From assembly GCF_029952445.1 (NCBI RefSeq), contig NZ_JAQPPK010000032.1, positions 1 through 52,180 of the forward strand: a stretch of DNA of 52,180 nucleotides, in the 5' to 3' direction. Source of the DNA: Paenarthrobacter nitroguajacolicus. GTDB taxonomy: Bacteria > Actinomycetota > Actinomycetes > Actinomycetales > Micrococcaceae. The notes under the pieces are model-generated. The model had not been told where the DNA came from and did not search any database. It saw only the letters and a list, made by a program, of their open reading frames with translations. Of the stretch, positions 16,627-26,263 are shown in pieces. The stretch's first letter is position 1; each line of letters starts with the position of its first letter. Made by a program: the position numbers and the translations under genes.

Positions 16627-17922
16627 CTAGTCCGACGCCGATCGTCCCGCCACAGCCTGGCGTACTACTTCGCCCCACGACTGTTCGGCGAGGTCGGCCA
16701 CGGCTGCGAGGATTTCCGACGGCGGCAAGGACAGGTCAAGCGGGTACTCCACGATGTCGATGTCCGTGTTCAGGATGCGCCGCAGCTTCACTTCCCCTCC
16801 ACCGGCATAAACCAGCCAGGCAGTGGGGACGCGAAGGGCCGTGCAATACGCCAGCAACTGGTAGTGGTCCGCACTGAGCGAAGCCCCGGCGTCCGAGGCT
16901 GCCTTGTATTTGGAGTCGTACACCACCACGGGGCGGCCACCGAGGAAGTGCACGGCATCCGGACGAACGGTCAAACGGTCGGAGTCCCGGACGGCTTCGT
17001 TCAGGAGTGCGCCGTACTGCAGGCGCATCTCGCCCGGATGGGCGCTCATGGCACTCCGGAGTGCCGTCCCTACGAATTCCTCGAAGACCTGCCCCATGTC
17101 CACAACGAACGACGCCGTCCGCTGCTTTCCCTGGCCCGCTTCAGCCGAGGCATTGCGCAGGATGACTTCAGCCAGCCTGAGCGCTGCGTGAAAACGTAGG
17201 TTCATCCGGCCGGCCCGCCACGGCGGCAGCGGGGCGCCCGGCTGAAGCCGGGTCACGGCGTCGAGCTTTCCCTTGAGCTGCCGCAGGCGGCTCAGGACGT
17301 CGGGCCGGACCCCGGGCACCTGGCCCATGCGTTCCAGGGCAGCGCGAAGAATGCGGTTCTCGGCGATGTCCTCGGTGAATTCGTCGTAGGAGACCTCAAG
17401 CGGAACCATCATTCCGGGTCGTCGGGAGATCTGGTCAGAGATGCGGATCCGGCCCTTGACGGTCCGCAGCGACTCCTCGACGGTGAGATAACCCTGCAGG
17501 ACTCCGCGGCTCAGGGCTTTCTCTGCCAGCTGGGCCAGTGATTCAGCGAGCGCACTCCACAGGTCCGGGTGCTCCACAGCTTCCACGGAATGGTCCCGGA
17601 AGCCTTGCTCGCCGGCGTAGCTCAGGAGGAACAGCAGGCGGTTCAGGCCCAGGCGGTCCTTGGGCCTGACTTCCAGCTGAACCGTGGCAGTCCGTACCGA
17701 GCCCACCTTTCCCACTGGCTCGATCCGGTACAGCCCCATGCCCATGGGTGAGGCCTTGGCCAGCCCACTGGTGTTGATGAAGGCCGCGGATTCAGGATCG
17801 AGTTTGTCCACCACCCCACCGGAGAGCTCGTCCATGACGATGTGCCGGGGCCCTGTGGGGGCGGTCCGGGCACTGGATGGCGCCCTGGCCGGCCTCGGGG
17901 GGATGGCGTTAGCGGTCGCCAA
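16627..17922 (-). CDS. mcrC: McrC-like nuclease subunit of an McrBC restriction system
   Basis: A 431-residue partner of an McrB GTPase. The N-terminal McrC region carries LNRLLFLLSYAGE, and VKGRIRISDQI is followed by EFTEDIAENRILRAAL. The PD-(D/E)xK nuclease site near the C-terminus is RPDAVHF ... VVVYDSKYKA (Asp, Asp, Lys). Start is TTG 17922, overlapping the mcrB stop by 14 nt; later starts such as the Met at residue 30 are possible. It should cut DNA carrying modified cytosines once loaded by the motor. Confidence 0.88.
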   Translation of the reverse strand: MATANAIPPRPARAPSSARTAPTGPRHIVMDELSGGVVDKLDPESAAFINTSGLAKASPMGMGLYRIEPVGKVGSVRTATVQLEVRPKDRLGLNRLLFLLSYAGEQGFRDHSVEAVEHPDLWSALAESLAQLAEKALSRGVLQGYLTVEESLRTVKGRIRISDQISRRPGMMVPLEVSYDEFTEDIAENRILRAALERMGQVPGVRPDVLSRLRQLKGKLDAVTRLQPGAPLPPWRAGRMNLRFHAALRLAEVILRNASAEAGQGKQRTASFVVDMGQVFEEFVGTALRSAMSAHPGEMRLQYGALLNEAVRDSDRLTVRPDAVHFLGGRPVVVYDSKYKAASDAGASLSADHYQLLAYCTALRVPTAWLVYAGGGEVKLRRILNTDIDIVEYPLDLSLPPSEILAAVADLAEQSWGEVVRQAVAGRSASD

Positions 17923-20143
17923 GACGTCCCAGCAACTGGTCCAGGCCGAAGCGCTCTTCCAACTGGGCGCGGTTCAGTTGCCCGTGGTAGTGCTCCTCAA
18001 GCAACGGCATGAGCTCGTACTTCCAGATGCGTCGAAGACCGGTGGGGTTCTGGGCTGCGTTCTTCATGAAGTACGACGGTCCGATCATCAGGTCCCGGTC
18101 CCAATCGTCGATGGCGTTGTTGAGGGCATCCAGCAGGTCCGCGTTGAGCGTGTCCAGCCCGCGGGCTTCGAGGAAGCGGCGCAGCGAGCCGCGGACGGGC
18201 TCCACCTTGGGGTGCAGTTCAATGAACGCGAAACGGCGGCGGATGGCGGCGTCCATCATGGCGATGGAGCGGTCCGCGGTGTTCATGGTGCCAATGATGT
18301 AGAGGTTGTCCGGCAGGCTGAAGGGTTCGTTGGGGCTGTACTGCAGGTAGATGCGGTCGTCCCGGTATTCCAGCAGGAAGTAGAGCTCGCCGAACACCTT
18401 GGCCAGGTTGGCGCGGTTCATTTCGTCGATGATCAGGAAGTACGGCTTGTGCGCGTTCTCCGGCTTGGCCGCTTCCTCCGCGAGGCGCCGCAAGGGTCCA
18501 GCCACCAGCTTGAAGGAGACCTGGCCGTCGTCGGTCTTGTCCGGCCGGTACCCCTCAAAGAAGTCCTCGTAGGCGTACGAAGGGTGGAATTGCACCAGCT
18601 TCACGCGTTCGTCTGTGTGGTCACCTGCCAGCTCAGCGGCCAGGTGCTTGGCGAGGTAGGTCTTGCCGGTGCCCGGAGGACCGTACAGGACCAGCTGGCG
18701 GTTCTCTTCGAGCAGTTCAGCGATTTCCTGCAGCGGTTCCAGGTCCATGTGCAGCGATGCTGCGAACTCTTCAGTCAGTGGCCGGAAACCCTGCTGGACA
18801 ACCTCGACGACGGCGGTGGGCGGCGCTTCGTCCTCGCCATCGGTTTCGGCCTCCACCGGGAGCAGTTCCTGCAGGGCCTGGATAACCCTGGTGACATCGA
18901 CCAGGATGCCCGGTGTGGACAGCTGCCGCTGGGCGTGGCGCGGAAGTTCGGGGATGGCGTAGCTGTCATCGAACCACCGGACCTTGCGCCGGATGCGGCG
19001 GTTGTCCTCGTGGTGCTCGGGCTCGCCCAGCACCACGCCCACCCGTACGCGGCCAGCGTGTTGGTACAGGGTGAGGTCCCCCGGTTTCATCACGGTCAGG
19101 AAGGCGAACACGGCTGTTTTGGTGTCTTCGCGTTCCACGTAACCCAGGTGTTTGTAATCCTCGTCCACGGCATGCTGGACCACGCCGGCCGTGACGCCCG
19201 CGGTAAGTGTCCGCAGGTGCTGAACGTCCAAGGTGGCCTTCTCTTCGGCAACCCAGGAGGCCAGCAGGTCAGCATTGTCGTGATGGGTCCGCAGCAGCCA
19301 GGAACGACGACCGGGATCTCCCACTTTGCGCCACTGGCTCACCAATTGGCGGGCGTACCAGTCGATGCGTTGTCCGGCTTGCTCGTCCAGGTGCAGGCGG
19401 ATGCGGTGGATGTCTGCGGTGATGTCCTCATCCGTGTCACCCTTGGCACCGCCCACCAGCGAGGCAAAAGCGTCCCGGATCTCCTGGCGTTCGACGTCCG
19501 CAACCACCGGCTCGAAATAACTCGGCCAGACCAAATACTCGATGCTGCGCCGCAGGGCAGGCTGGTCTTCGGGGGTGGCGGCAGCGAGTTCGTGGAAAGC
19601 ATGTGGGTCGCTCAGTGCCCTGTTGATGGTGGCCGTGCTTTGGCTGTCCACGTGGGCCACGAAACGGCACAGCCACTTCAGGTGGTCCCAGATGGTCCAG
19701 TTGAATTCGGCGGTACGGTCGCGGATCACTCCGTGGTCCGTCATGCCCTCGTACAGTTCTTCCGGAAGCTCGACAGGCGGCTCAATCCAGGACGCCGCCT
19801 CTGCCACGCGGGCTCGTTTCACCCTCAGGGACTTGACCTCGTGGGCCAGAGGCAAGGACTGCAGGAAGAGCAATTCGACGGCCAGTAGCTTCGCTTCCCG
19901 GGAGGCGTCTTCCAGGTTGTGCCGCAGGTTGGTCATCATGGGCGCCTTGGAGTCCCCGACTCCACGTTCAAGCCTCTCCAGCAACTCGGCAGCAGCATCC
20001 GCAGTCCAGGTAAGAGTACGGCCGTCCAGCGCCGAAGGTTTCCCGTGAAGCGCCGGACCGAGTACATACCAGGCTGCGTCCTCGATCTCCTTGGAGACTC
20101 CGGGGGCGCGGTCAATGGCAGGTTTCAAGGAGGGAATCACCAT
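17909..20143 (-). CDS. mcrB: McrB-like AAA+ GTPase with probable PUA/EVE-like reader domain
   Basis: A 744-residue motor. The C-terminal AAA+ module has Walker A GPPGTGKT (residues 488-495), Walker B FLIIDEMNR (about 568-575) and the McrB GTPase signature GTMNTADRS (about 617-625). Residues about 335-420 (VMKPGDLTLYQHAGRVRVGV ... VRWFDDSYAIPELP) look like a PUA/EVE-type fold that could read a modified base. The first about 330 residues are alpha-helical and unrecognised. E. coli McrB is about 460 residues, so this is an extended form. It is co-translated with mcrC. Confidence 0.87.
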   Translation of the reverse strand: MVIPSLKPAIDRAPGVSKEIEDAAWYVLGPALHGKPSALDGRTLTWTADAAAELLERLERGVGDSKAPMMTNLRHNLEDASREAKLLAVELLFLQSLPLAHEVKSLRVKRARVAEAASWIEPPVELPEELYEGMTDHGVIRDRTAEFNWTIWDHLKWLCRFVAHVDSQSTATINRALSDPHAFHELAAATPEDQPALRRSIEYLVWPSYFEPVVADVERQEIRDAFASLVGGAKGDTDEDITADIHRIRLHLDEQAGQRIDWYARQLVSQWRKVGDPGRRSWLLRTHHDNADLLASWVAEEKATLDVQHLRTLTAGVTAGVVQHAVDEDYKHLGYVEREDTKTAVFAFLTVMKPGDLTLYQHAGRVRVGVVLGEPEHHEDNRRIRRKVRWFDDSYAIPELPRHAQRQLSTPGILVDVTRVIQALQELLPVEAETDGEDEAPPTAVVEVVQQGFRPLTEEFAASLHMDLEPLQEIAELLEENRQLVLYGPPGTGKTYLAKHLAAELAGDHTDERVKLVQFHPSYAYEDFFEGYRPDKTDDGQVSFKLVAGPLRRLAEEAAKPENAHKPYFLIIDEMNRANLAKVFGELYFLLEYRDDRIYLQYSPNEPFSLPDNLYIIGTMNTADRSIAMMDAAIRRRFAFIELHPKVEPVRGSLRRFLEARGLDTLNADLLDALNNAIDDWDRDLMIGPSYFMKNAAQNPTGLRRIWKYELMPLLEEHYHGQLNRAQLEERFGLDQLLGRLGDR

Positions 20144-20218
20144 GCCAACTTACCTTGTTTGGTTTAACCAAGCATCTGGATATCCACAAGCTTCCCGTGC
20201 TATTGGGCCGGCCCGCGA

Positions 20219-20821
20219 CTAGCTGCCGTCGCGGAGGTCAGCCGGCGGTTCTTCAGTCAATTCGATGGCATCAAAGCGTGCCTCGCAGCTTGGGCCCAAG
20301 GGTGCCTGCGCCATGAATCCGACGTGTACCGGCTTCTCCGTTTCCAACCGGAAGAGCCGGACGAATGACCATTGCCTGCCATCGGCCGAGGAGTGGAACG
20401 CCCATGCCGGCCCTACCCGGCTGACCCGCAGATAGACCCAGGGTGCGGTGACCACCGGCCCGTTGGAATCATCGGAGAACGTGTTGGTGACCACGCTGAC
20501 CACCATCGCTTCACCCAGCGGTGAGTACTCGAAGCAGAGCTTGGCCCAGTGTTCGCTGTCCGCCCACAAACTCAGGACACCGGCGTCGAACGTTGTCCTT
20601 GGCGACGCCACCAAAACCCTCGCGGACAGCGAGAACGCGGCAGGGGCCCGGAAGCCCAACGCCGTGGCACCGTGCTGCGGTTCACCGCCCAGGGAATCAT
20701 TGGTCCAATCCACGCCAGCCGCTGCCCTCAGAACCAGGGCTTCCCCGGCTTCGTCATAGCTGGCATGGCCAGTTGCCGACGTCCATTCCAAGGGAGGTAG
20801 TCCTGCAATCTCCGGTATCAC
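20219..20821 (-). CDS. DUF1349-type beta-sandwich protein
   Basis: A 200-residue soluble protein with a concanavalin-like beta-sandwich pattern: LEWTSATGHASYDEAGEALVL, FDAGVLSLWADSEHWAKLCFE, AWAFHSSADGRQWSFVRLF and VHVGFMAQAPLGPSCEARFD match DUF1349, a family near carbohydrate-active proteins. GTG 20821 is favoured by a GGAG site 7 nt upstream and by the domain starting directly after it. A longer in-frame GTG at 20908 would add 29 residues without domain content. It lies about 95 bp after the DUF5107 gene and probably belongs to the same transcript. Confidence 0.82.
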   Translation of the reverse strand: MIPEIAGLPPLEWTSATGHASYDEAGEALVLRAAAGVDWTNDSLGGEPQHGATALGFRAPAAFSLSARVLVASPRTTFDAGVLSLWADSEHWAKLCFEYSPLGEAMVVSVVTNTFSDDSNGPVVTAPWVYLRVSRVGPAWAFHSSADGRQWSFVRLFRLETEKPVHVGFMAQAPLGPSCEARFDAIELTEEPPADLRDGS

Positions 20822-20915
20822 GTCGGTGCTCCGTTCATCTCTGCTGCTGCTCCACGTATCCGTCCAGAACACGCTTTCAGAGAAAGCCCCCGATCTGCGG
20901 GAGGCCACACCGCTG

Positions 20916-22853
20916 CTAGTGCATCCCGAACTGGTACGCCGCGGGCACCGGCTCGCCGGGACACACCTCTTCCCAGAGCGCTGCGATCGCGTCCTCGCCC
21001 TCCCTCAGGTCCGGGATCTCGACGCCCTCGCGCAGTATTGCGGCTGCCTCGGCTCCATGCCCATCCCTGGCCAGTGCCAGCGCCCTGAGGAACCTCAAAC
21101 GCCCGACGGCGGCGCCTTGGCTGGGTGCCGACTCCGCCAGGTCCAGCGCCATGACGGGATCACCATGCCGGATGCCCAACGTCACGGCTTCCAGGAGCAG
21201 GGCGGTGGCCGTCGAGTCGGCTTCAACACCGTTGCGCAGTTCGGCCAGGCCTTCTTCGTCTTCCCCAGCAGCCAGGAGGGCCAAGCCGAGCCCGCGATGG
21301 GCCAGGGCCTTGGTGCGTCTCCTGACACCCTTTGCCTCCAGGACCTTCAAATAATCTTCCTTCGCGCCCCCGAGGTCCTGGCGTGCGTGCTTCATGGTGG
21401 CCAGGTGGAAGGTGGCTTCGGGATTGTCCTGCGCCGCAAGCAACTCCTCCCAATCCAGTCCGGCGACGAAACCGGGCGCGCCGTCGAACGTTTTTCCCTT
21501 CAGCAGGCCAAGCCAGGGCTCCTGCTCCGCGGTAATGCTCTCGTTCACGAACGGAGTGCCGCTTTCGTCAATCCAGGGCAGGCCGGCCTTCAGCCGCCGG
21601 GCTCTCTCCACCACGCCCCAGCCGCTGCCGGGCAGGAGCATTTTCGACGGCGGGACGTCGGCGTCGATGACGGCCTGCGGCAGCATGTCCTCAAGTTCCT
21701 GGTGCGGCATCAATTCCTCGAGGTGCGCGCCCGCGTGGGCAATGGCGGCGTCCCAATCGCTCCCGTGCGACGTCCCGGGGTCCAGCTGCCCGTTGCCATA
21801 CGCTTCCACCCACGCCCACTGAGCACCTGCCGGCATCGAAAGATGTTCGAACTGGGTTTGGGCGAGCCCCGCCTGGATCTCGGCGTACGGCCCCGCGCCC
21901 GGGCTCAGCCACTCCTGCCAACGTTTGCCGCCTTGGCCTTGGCCCCACACGAAGAGTTTCTTTCCGCGCAGGCGGGACGTCGAAAGCATTGCCAGCCCGT
22001 CGCCGTCGTCGTCTGCCGCCACAACCCAGCGCCGTTCCGAAGGGTGGATATCGAAGAAGTAGTCAGCCGCGTGCGGGTTGTTGACCAACCAGGTTCCGTC
22101 GTAGCCCTCGTGGTCGGTGGGCCGGACACGGGTGATGTCCGTGGCGTAGTCACTGCCGAAAGCTTCGTGGGCGGGCGCGATGACGCGTGTGCCGGCAGTC
22201 TCCGGGATCGCAGCGTTGCTCCACCAGTACATTGGGACGTCGTGGCGGTTGGGGTTCCGCAGCCTGATGGCGGCGAAAAGGACCTCCGAGTCCTCGGGAA
22301 GCCAGAGGTCGACCTGGAACACGACCTCCCGCAGCCGTTCGTACTCCCACATCCGCAAGATGTGCTTACCGCCCGGCGTGTGGACAATCGCTGAGTGCAG
22401 CGGATCGCAGCTGGTGGGCGAATGGCCGCGGGTGCCGATGTTCCATTCCAGCCCGCCCGCGAACCAGGCCTTCCGCAGCGCGATGTTGGCCAACTGGGGT
22501 GCGTTGTGGGTGTGCAGGAGTTGTTTGCCGGTGACCTTGTGGAACAGCTCCCATACGCGGCCACCCAGCGACGGGAGGACAGTGACCTTGAGCTTGGAGT
22601 TTTCAAGCACGACGGCGGGAACTTCCTTGGGTGCCGCGTCGCGGCTGTAGCCGTCCTGCATCAGATACGGGTAGACGTTGGGCACCACCCCGTAGCGGGC
22701 CGAGGCCTGGAGCTCCTCGGGCACGCCTTCGCCCACGGTGTAGGGCTGGTCGAGTTCGGCAGCCACCACGGGCAAGGGGTTCAGCGGGCCGAGGTCAGCC
22801 ATGGTGAGGGCGATGGTGGTCACTGTCAGGGTTGAAGTTGATGCTTGTGCCAC
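20916..22853 (-). CDS. DUF5107 domain protein with C-terminal TPR-like repeats
   Basis: A 645-residue cytosolic protein. Residues about 80-370 form a galactose-mutarotase-like DUF5107 domain (LKVTVLPSLGGRVWELFHK, WNIGTRGHSPTSC, YWWSNAAIPE, WEYERLREV). The last about 170 residues are helical repeats of TPR type (EATFHLATMKHARQDLGGAK, ALAHRGLGLALLAAGEDEEG). Such proteins occur with sugar-utilisation genes and are thought to act on oligosaccharides, without proven activity that I know of. A carbohydrate role is also hinted by the neighbouring DUF1349 gene. Confidence 0.85.
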   Translation of the reverse strand: MAQASTSTLTVTTIALTMADLGPLNPLPVVAAELDQPYTVGEGVPEELQASARYGVVPNVYPYLMQDGYSRDAAPKEVPAVVLENSKLKVTVLPSLGGRVWELFHKVTGKQLLHTHNAPQLANIALRKAWFAGGLEWNIGTRGHSPTSCDPLHSAIVHTPGGKHILRMWEYERLREVVFQVDLWLPEDSEVLFAAIRLRNPNRHDVPMYWWSNAAIPETAGTRVIAPAHEAFGSDYATDITRVRPTDHEGYDGTWLVNNPHAADYFFDIHPSERRWVVAADDDGDGLAMLSTSRLRGKKLFVWGQGQGGKRWQEWLSPGAGPYAEIQAGLAQTQFEHLSMPAGAQWAWVEAYGNGQLDPGTSHGSDWDAAIAHAGAHLEELMPHQELEDMLPQAVIDADVPPSKMLLPGSGWGVVERARRLKAGLPWIDESGTPFVNESITAEQEPWLGLLKGKTFDGAPGFVAGLDWEELLAAQDNPEATFHLATMKHARQDLGGAKEDYLKVLEAKGVRRRTKALAHRGLGLALLAAGEDEEGLAELRNGVEADSTATALLLEAVTLGIRHGDPVMALDLAESAPSQGAAVGRLRFLRALALARDGHGAEAAAILREGVEIPDLREGEDAIAALWEEVCPGEPVPAAYQFGMH

Positions 22854-22918
22854 GCCATTTCCGATCGTGAGGAGGCTGCCAGTGTCCGGCGCCCGTCACC
22901 GGGCGGTGAAACCGTGAA

Positions 22919-23686
22919 TCAATGGGGGTCGTCGCCAAGGTTCAGCGCGTTGATTTTTGCCTTGGCCGCCCGGACAATTTCCCGGTCAGTGACGGTATAA
23001 GCCGAGGGATCGCTGCCGTCCTGGGTACCCAGGGGAATCGTCCCCTCCCTGAGCGTGGAGACTGTCCTCTTGGCCGAAAGGTGGACGGCGGACAAGCCAG
23101 CTGCGTGCATTTCCGGGATGTCCTCCAGCGAAAGTCCCCCGCCGGCCATGATCTCCATGGCACCTCCGGCACGTTCCACCATGGTGGCCAGCGTCGCAAG
23201 GCCTGTTCCCGCCGTAGCTGCATGTCCGGAGGTGAGGACCCTGGTGAAACCCAGTTCCATGAGCTGGTCCAACGCAGCCAGAGGGTCTTCGGACTGGTCT
23301 ATTGCCCGGTGGAAGGTCACTTGCGCGCCGGGCTTGGCCTCCCTTGCCGCTTCCAACAAGCGCCGAACGGTACGAAGGTCCACCGACCCATCAGGCGCCA
23401 GTGCACCTATCACCACCCCGTCGGCGCCCTGATGCAGCAGATGCCTGATCTCATGGACCATGGTGTCGACGTCCGAGGCCGAGTACAGGAAGTCGCCGGG
23501 CCTGGAGCGGATCAGTGGATGGATTTCCAAGCGACCATCCACGTGCTCCATGCTCGCCTCAAGAAGCCCCTGGCTGGGCGTTACGCCACCAAGCTCAAGG
23601 CTGCTGCAGAGTTCGACGCGATGGGCACCCTCAGCTGCGGCCACGCCTGCACCAACGGCGCTGACCACGGCGATTTCAAGTTTCAT
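22919..23686 (-). CDS. cutC: CutC family protein
   Basis: A 255-residue TIM-barrel protein of the CutC family, historically linked to copper homeostasis although its biochemical role is disputed. Signatures include VELCSSLELGGVTPSQGLLE, HPLIRSRPGDFLYS, VIGALAPDGSVD, VTFHRAIDQS and ILTSG-like RVLTSGHAATA, with IMAGGGL near the C-terminus. The length is normal. It lies in a run of minus-strand genes, 25 bp after the thioesterase gene. Confidence 0.92.
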   Translation of the reverse strand: MKLEIAVVSAVGAGVAAAEGAHRVELCSSLELGGVTPSQGLLEASMEHVDGRLEIHPLIRSRPGDFLYSASDVDTMVHEIRHLLHQGADGVVIGALAPDGSVDLRTVRRLLEAAREAKPGAQVTFHRAIDQSEDPLAALDQLMELGFTRVLTSGHAATAGTGLATLATMVERAGGAMEIMAGGGLSLEDIPEMHAAGLSAVHLSAKRTVSTLREGTIPLGTQDGSDPSAYTVTDREIVRAAKAKINALNLGDDPH

Positions 23687-23711
23687 GGTGAAACTCTACG
23701 TTCCCGGAGCG

Positions 23712-24176
23712 TCACGCCTTATACCTTTCCAGCTTTTCCTTTTGCCCGGGAGTGAGCCTCAGGACCCGTCCGGTGGCCTCGGCGACGAAAGCCAGGTGGG
23801 TGGTGGCCTTGACGCAGTCTTCCCGGGTCACGGGATCCTTGATGACGTAGTGGAGATCGAAGCTGGCCCCCTTGATGGCGCCCACCCAGATCTCCACCAC
23901 AGCTGGAATGTTGCGGTAGTCCAAAGTCCGGACATACCTGACCTTGTGTTCCACAACCAGGGTCATGGTGCCCTCCTCAACATCGTTGAAGAGCGCGGCA
24001 GGTGGTTCGACGCCGGGAAGCCCCGCACCGCGAGGCGGCCCGAAGGCTGCGATGCGGGCTTCCTCGAGAATGCGCACTATCTGGACATTGTTGATATGCC
24101 CGTAGGCATCCATGTCACCCCAGCGCATGGGCACCAGGACCTCAATGCGCCGGGGTTCGACAGTATCCTTCAGCAA
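23712..24176 (-). CDS. Hotdog-fold acyl-CoA thioesterase (4HBT/YbgC type)
   Basis: A 154-residue hotdog enzyme. The active-site motif RWGDMDAYGHINN contains D23, aligned with the catalytic Asp17 of 4-hydroxybenzoyl-CoA thioesterase. The central helix and VEHKVRYVRTLDYRN strand match the family. It should hydrolyse a short or aromatic acyl-CoA. It starts 8 nt after the ABC exporter stop and is probably co-transcribed with it, although I see no functional link. Confidence 0.88.
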   Translation of the reverse strand: MLKDTVEPRRIEVLVPMRWGDMDAYGHINNVQIVRILEEARIAAFGPPRGAGLPGVEPPAALFNDVEEGTMTLVVEHKVRYVRTLDYRNIPAVVEIWVGAIKGASFDLHYVIKDPVTREDCVKATTHLAFVAEATGRVLRLTPGQKEKLERYKA

Positions 24177-24184
24177 CTCCGTAC

Positions 24185-26263
24185 TCAGCTGTGCACCGCC
24201 GTCGAGTCATCCACAGCGGCTTCTTCCTCCCCAGCGAACTGGGACATGTACAAGCGGTAGTACGCACCTTCAAGGGCGAGCAGCTGAGCGTGGTTGCCCT
24301 GCTCCACGATCTGGCCGTTCTCCATCACGAGGATGGTATCGGCGTCGCGGATGGTGGACAGGCGGTGGGCAATAACGAAGCTTGTCCGGTCCGTGCGGAG
24401 TGCTGCCATAGCCTTCTGCAACAACAGTTCCGTACGGGTGTCGACCGAGCTTGTGGCTTCGTCGAGGATCAACAAGGAGGGATCGGACACGAACGCGCGG
24501 GCGATGGTGATGAGCTGCTTCTCACCGGCGCTGACGTTGTTGCCTTCTTCATCGATGATCGTTTGGTAGCCGTCCGGCAGGGCACGGACGAAGCGGTCCA
24601 CGTATGTGGCCTTGGCTGCTTCCATGATCTGCTCTTCCGTGGCGTCCAGCTTGCCGTACTTGATGTTGTCGTAGATGGTGCCGCCGAAGAGCCAGGCGTC
24701 CTGGAGCACCATGCCCACCTTGGACCGGAGTTCGGAACGGGTGAGGTCCTTGATGTCCACGCCGTCCAGGGTGATCCGGCCGGAATTGAGCTCGTAGAAC
24801 CGCATCACCAGGTTCACCAGGGTGGTCTTGCCTGCACCGGTCGGACCCACAATAGCCACGGTGTGCCCAGGCTCTGCGCTGAAGGACAAGTCTTCAATCA
24901 GCGGCTTGTCCTCGACGTAGCTGAACGAGACGTGCTCGAACTCAACATGGCCGTCCGTCTTGGCAGGAAGGTGACGGGTACCGTTCTCTTCAATCTCTTC
25001 CTCGGCGTCCAGGAATTCGAAGACGCGCTCCGCGGAGGCAACACCGGACTGCAGCATGTTGGCCATGCCGGCGATCTGGCCCAGTGGTTGGGTGAACTCG
25101 CGCGAGTACTGGATGAACGCAGTGGCATCGCCCAGGCTCATGGAACCGGAGGCAACCCGCAGGCCGCCCACCACGGCGATCCCGACGTAGGACAGGTAGG
25201 ACACGAAGTTCATGGCCGGGAAGATCACGCCTGAGACGAACTGTGCGCCGAAGGACGCTTTGTAGAGTTCCTCGTTCTTCTCGTCGAAACGCGTCAGCAT
25301 GTCAGCGTCGCGGCCAAACACCTTCACGAGGTCGTGACCGGAGAACGATTCCTCAATCTGCCCGTTCAGGGCGCCTGTGTTCTTCCACTGTGCGGAGAAC
25401 AGCTTCTGGCTGCGCGCACCGATGACACCGGCGACAACCCCCGAGAGCGGCAATGCGATCAACGCAATGAGCGCCAACTCCCAGGACACGATGAACATCA
25501 TCACCGTGATGCCCAGGACCGTGAGAACGGAACTGACCAGTTGGGAGAAGGCCTGCTGGAGGCCCTGCTGGACGTTGTCGACGTCGTTGGTGACACGGGA
25601 CAGGATGTCGCCGCGCTGCCGGGTGTCGAAGTAGTTCAACGGGAGCCTGTTGAGCTTGGCCTGGACGTCGTTGCGAAGTTTCTTGATGACCCGCATGACG
25701 ATCCTGTTGAGCAACCAACCTTGTGCCCACAGGAAGATGTTCGCCACGAAGTACATCAGGAGCACTATGGAAATCAGGAACGTCAGCTTGGAGAAGTTGA
25801 TCCCGTTGGTGAGCTCCATCTTGGAGACCATGTCGGCAAAGTTTCCCTGGCCCTGCTGGCGCATGAGTTCCACGAACTGTTCCTGCGATACACCCGGGGG
25901 AATCTGCTTGCCCATGACGCCGCCGAAAATAACGTCCATGGCGCTGCCCAAAACCTTGGGCGCAATCACGTTCAGGACAACGGAGACAATTACAAGGCCG
26001 ATCACGATGAACACGCCGACGCGTTCAGGCTTCAGCAGGCCCATGAGCCGCTTGGCGGAAGGCCAGAATTCCTTTGCCTTTTTCGCAGGAACATCCCCGA
26101 ACATGCCGCCGTCGGCTTCGGAAGGAACGTACTCTTCCTCAACGAAGTCGTCGTCGTCCAGTGCTTCGGTTGCAACCTCAGCCGCAGCGGCTGCCTTGGC
26201 ATTCTTGGCGGCCTCTGCCTTGGCAGCCCAGCCACGCTTCTTTTGCTGGTTCTGCTCGCTCAT
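24185..26263 (-). CDS. ABC exporter half-transporter, canonical-site Walker B subunit
   Basis: A 692-residue fused permease-ATPase. A charged, Ala/Lys-rich N-terminal extension of about 70 residues with an acidic patch (LDDDDFVEEEY) precedes six membrane helices and an NBD with Walker A GPTGAGKTT, Walker B SLLILDEATSS (catalytic Glu kept) and an unusual signature NVSAGEKQ in place of LSGGQ. ATG overlaps the stop of the companion gene (26260-26263), so the two form one heterodimeric multidrug or lipid-type exporter. Substrate unknown. Confidence 0.93.
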   Translation of the reverse strand: MSEQNQQKKRGWAAKAEAAKNAKAAAAAEVATEALDDDDFVEEEYVPSEADGGMFGDVPAKKAKEFWPSAKRLMGLLKPERVGVFIVIGLVIVSVVLNVIAPKVLGSAMDVIFGGVMGKQIPPGVSQEQFVELMRQQGQGNFADMVSKMELTNGINFSKLTFLISIVLLMYFVANIFLWAQGWLLNRIVMRVIKKLRNDVQAKLNRLPLNYFDTRQRGDILSRVTNDVDNVQQGLQQAFSQLVSSVLTVLGITVMMFIVSWELALIALIALPLSGVVAGVIGARSQKLFSAQWKNTGALNGQIEESFSGHDLVKVFGRDADMLTRFDEKNEELYKASFGAQFVSGVIFPAMNFVSYLSYVGIAVVGGLRVASGSMSLGDATAFIQYSREFTQPLGQIAGMANMLQSGVASAERVFEFLDAEEEIEENGTRHLPAKTDGHVEFEHVSFSYVEDKPLIEDLSFSAEPGHTVAIVGPTGAGKTTLVNLVMRFYELNSGRITLDGVDIKDLTRSELRSKVGMVLQDAWLFGGTIYDNIKYGKLDATEEQIMEAAKATYVDRFVRALPDGYQTIIDEEGNNVSAGEKQLITIARAFVSDPSLLILDEATSSVDTRTELLLQKAMAALRTDRTSFVIAHRLSTIRDADTILVMENGQIVEQGNHAQLLALEGAYYRLYMSQFAGEEEAAVDDSTAVHS

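Noticed and set aside
17684..19888. Long plus-strand open frame opposite mcrB and mcrC
   Set aside because: It is antisense to clearly conserved McrB/McrC motifs and its own translation matches no family; long antisense frames are expected in GC-rich DNA.
3347..20143. Vsr and McrBC as one defence island
   Set aside because: They are 13 kb apart with a catabolic cluster and two-component system between them, and no mobile-element genes are seen.
20826..22394. Long plus-strand frame opposite the DUF5107 gene
   Set aside because: The minus strand carries the recognisable DUF5107 and TPR domains; the plus frame has no domain or ribosome site.
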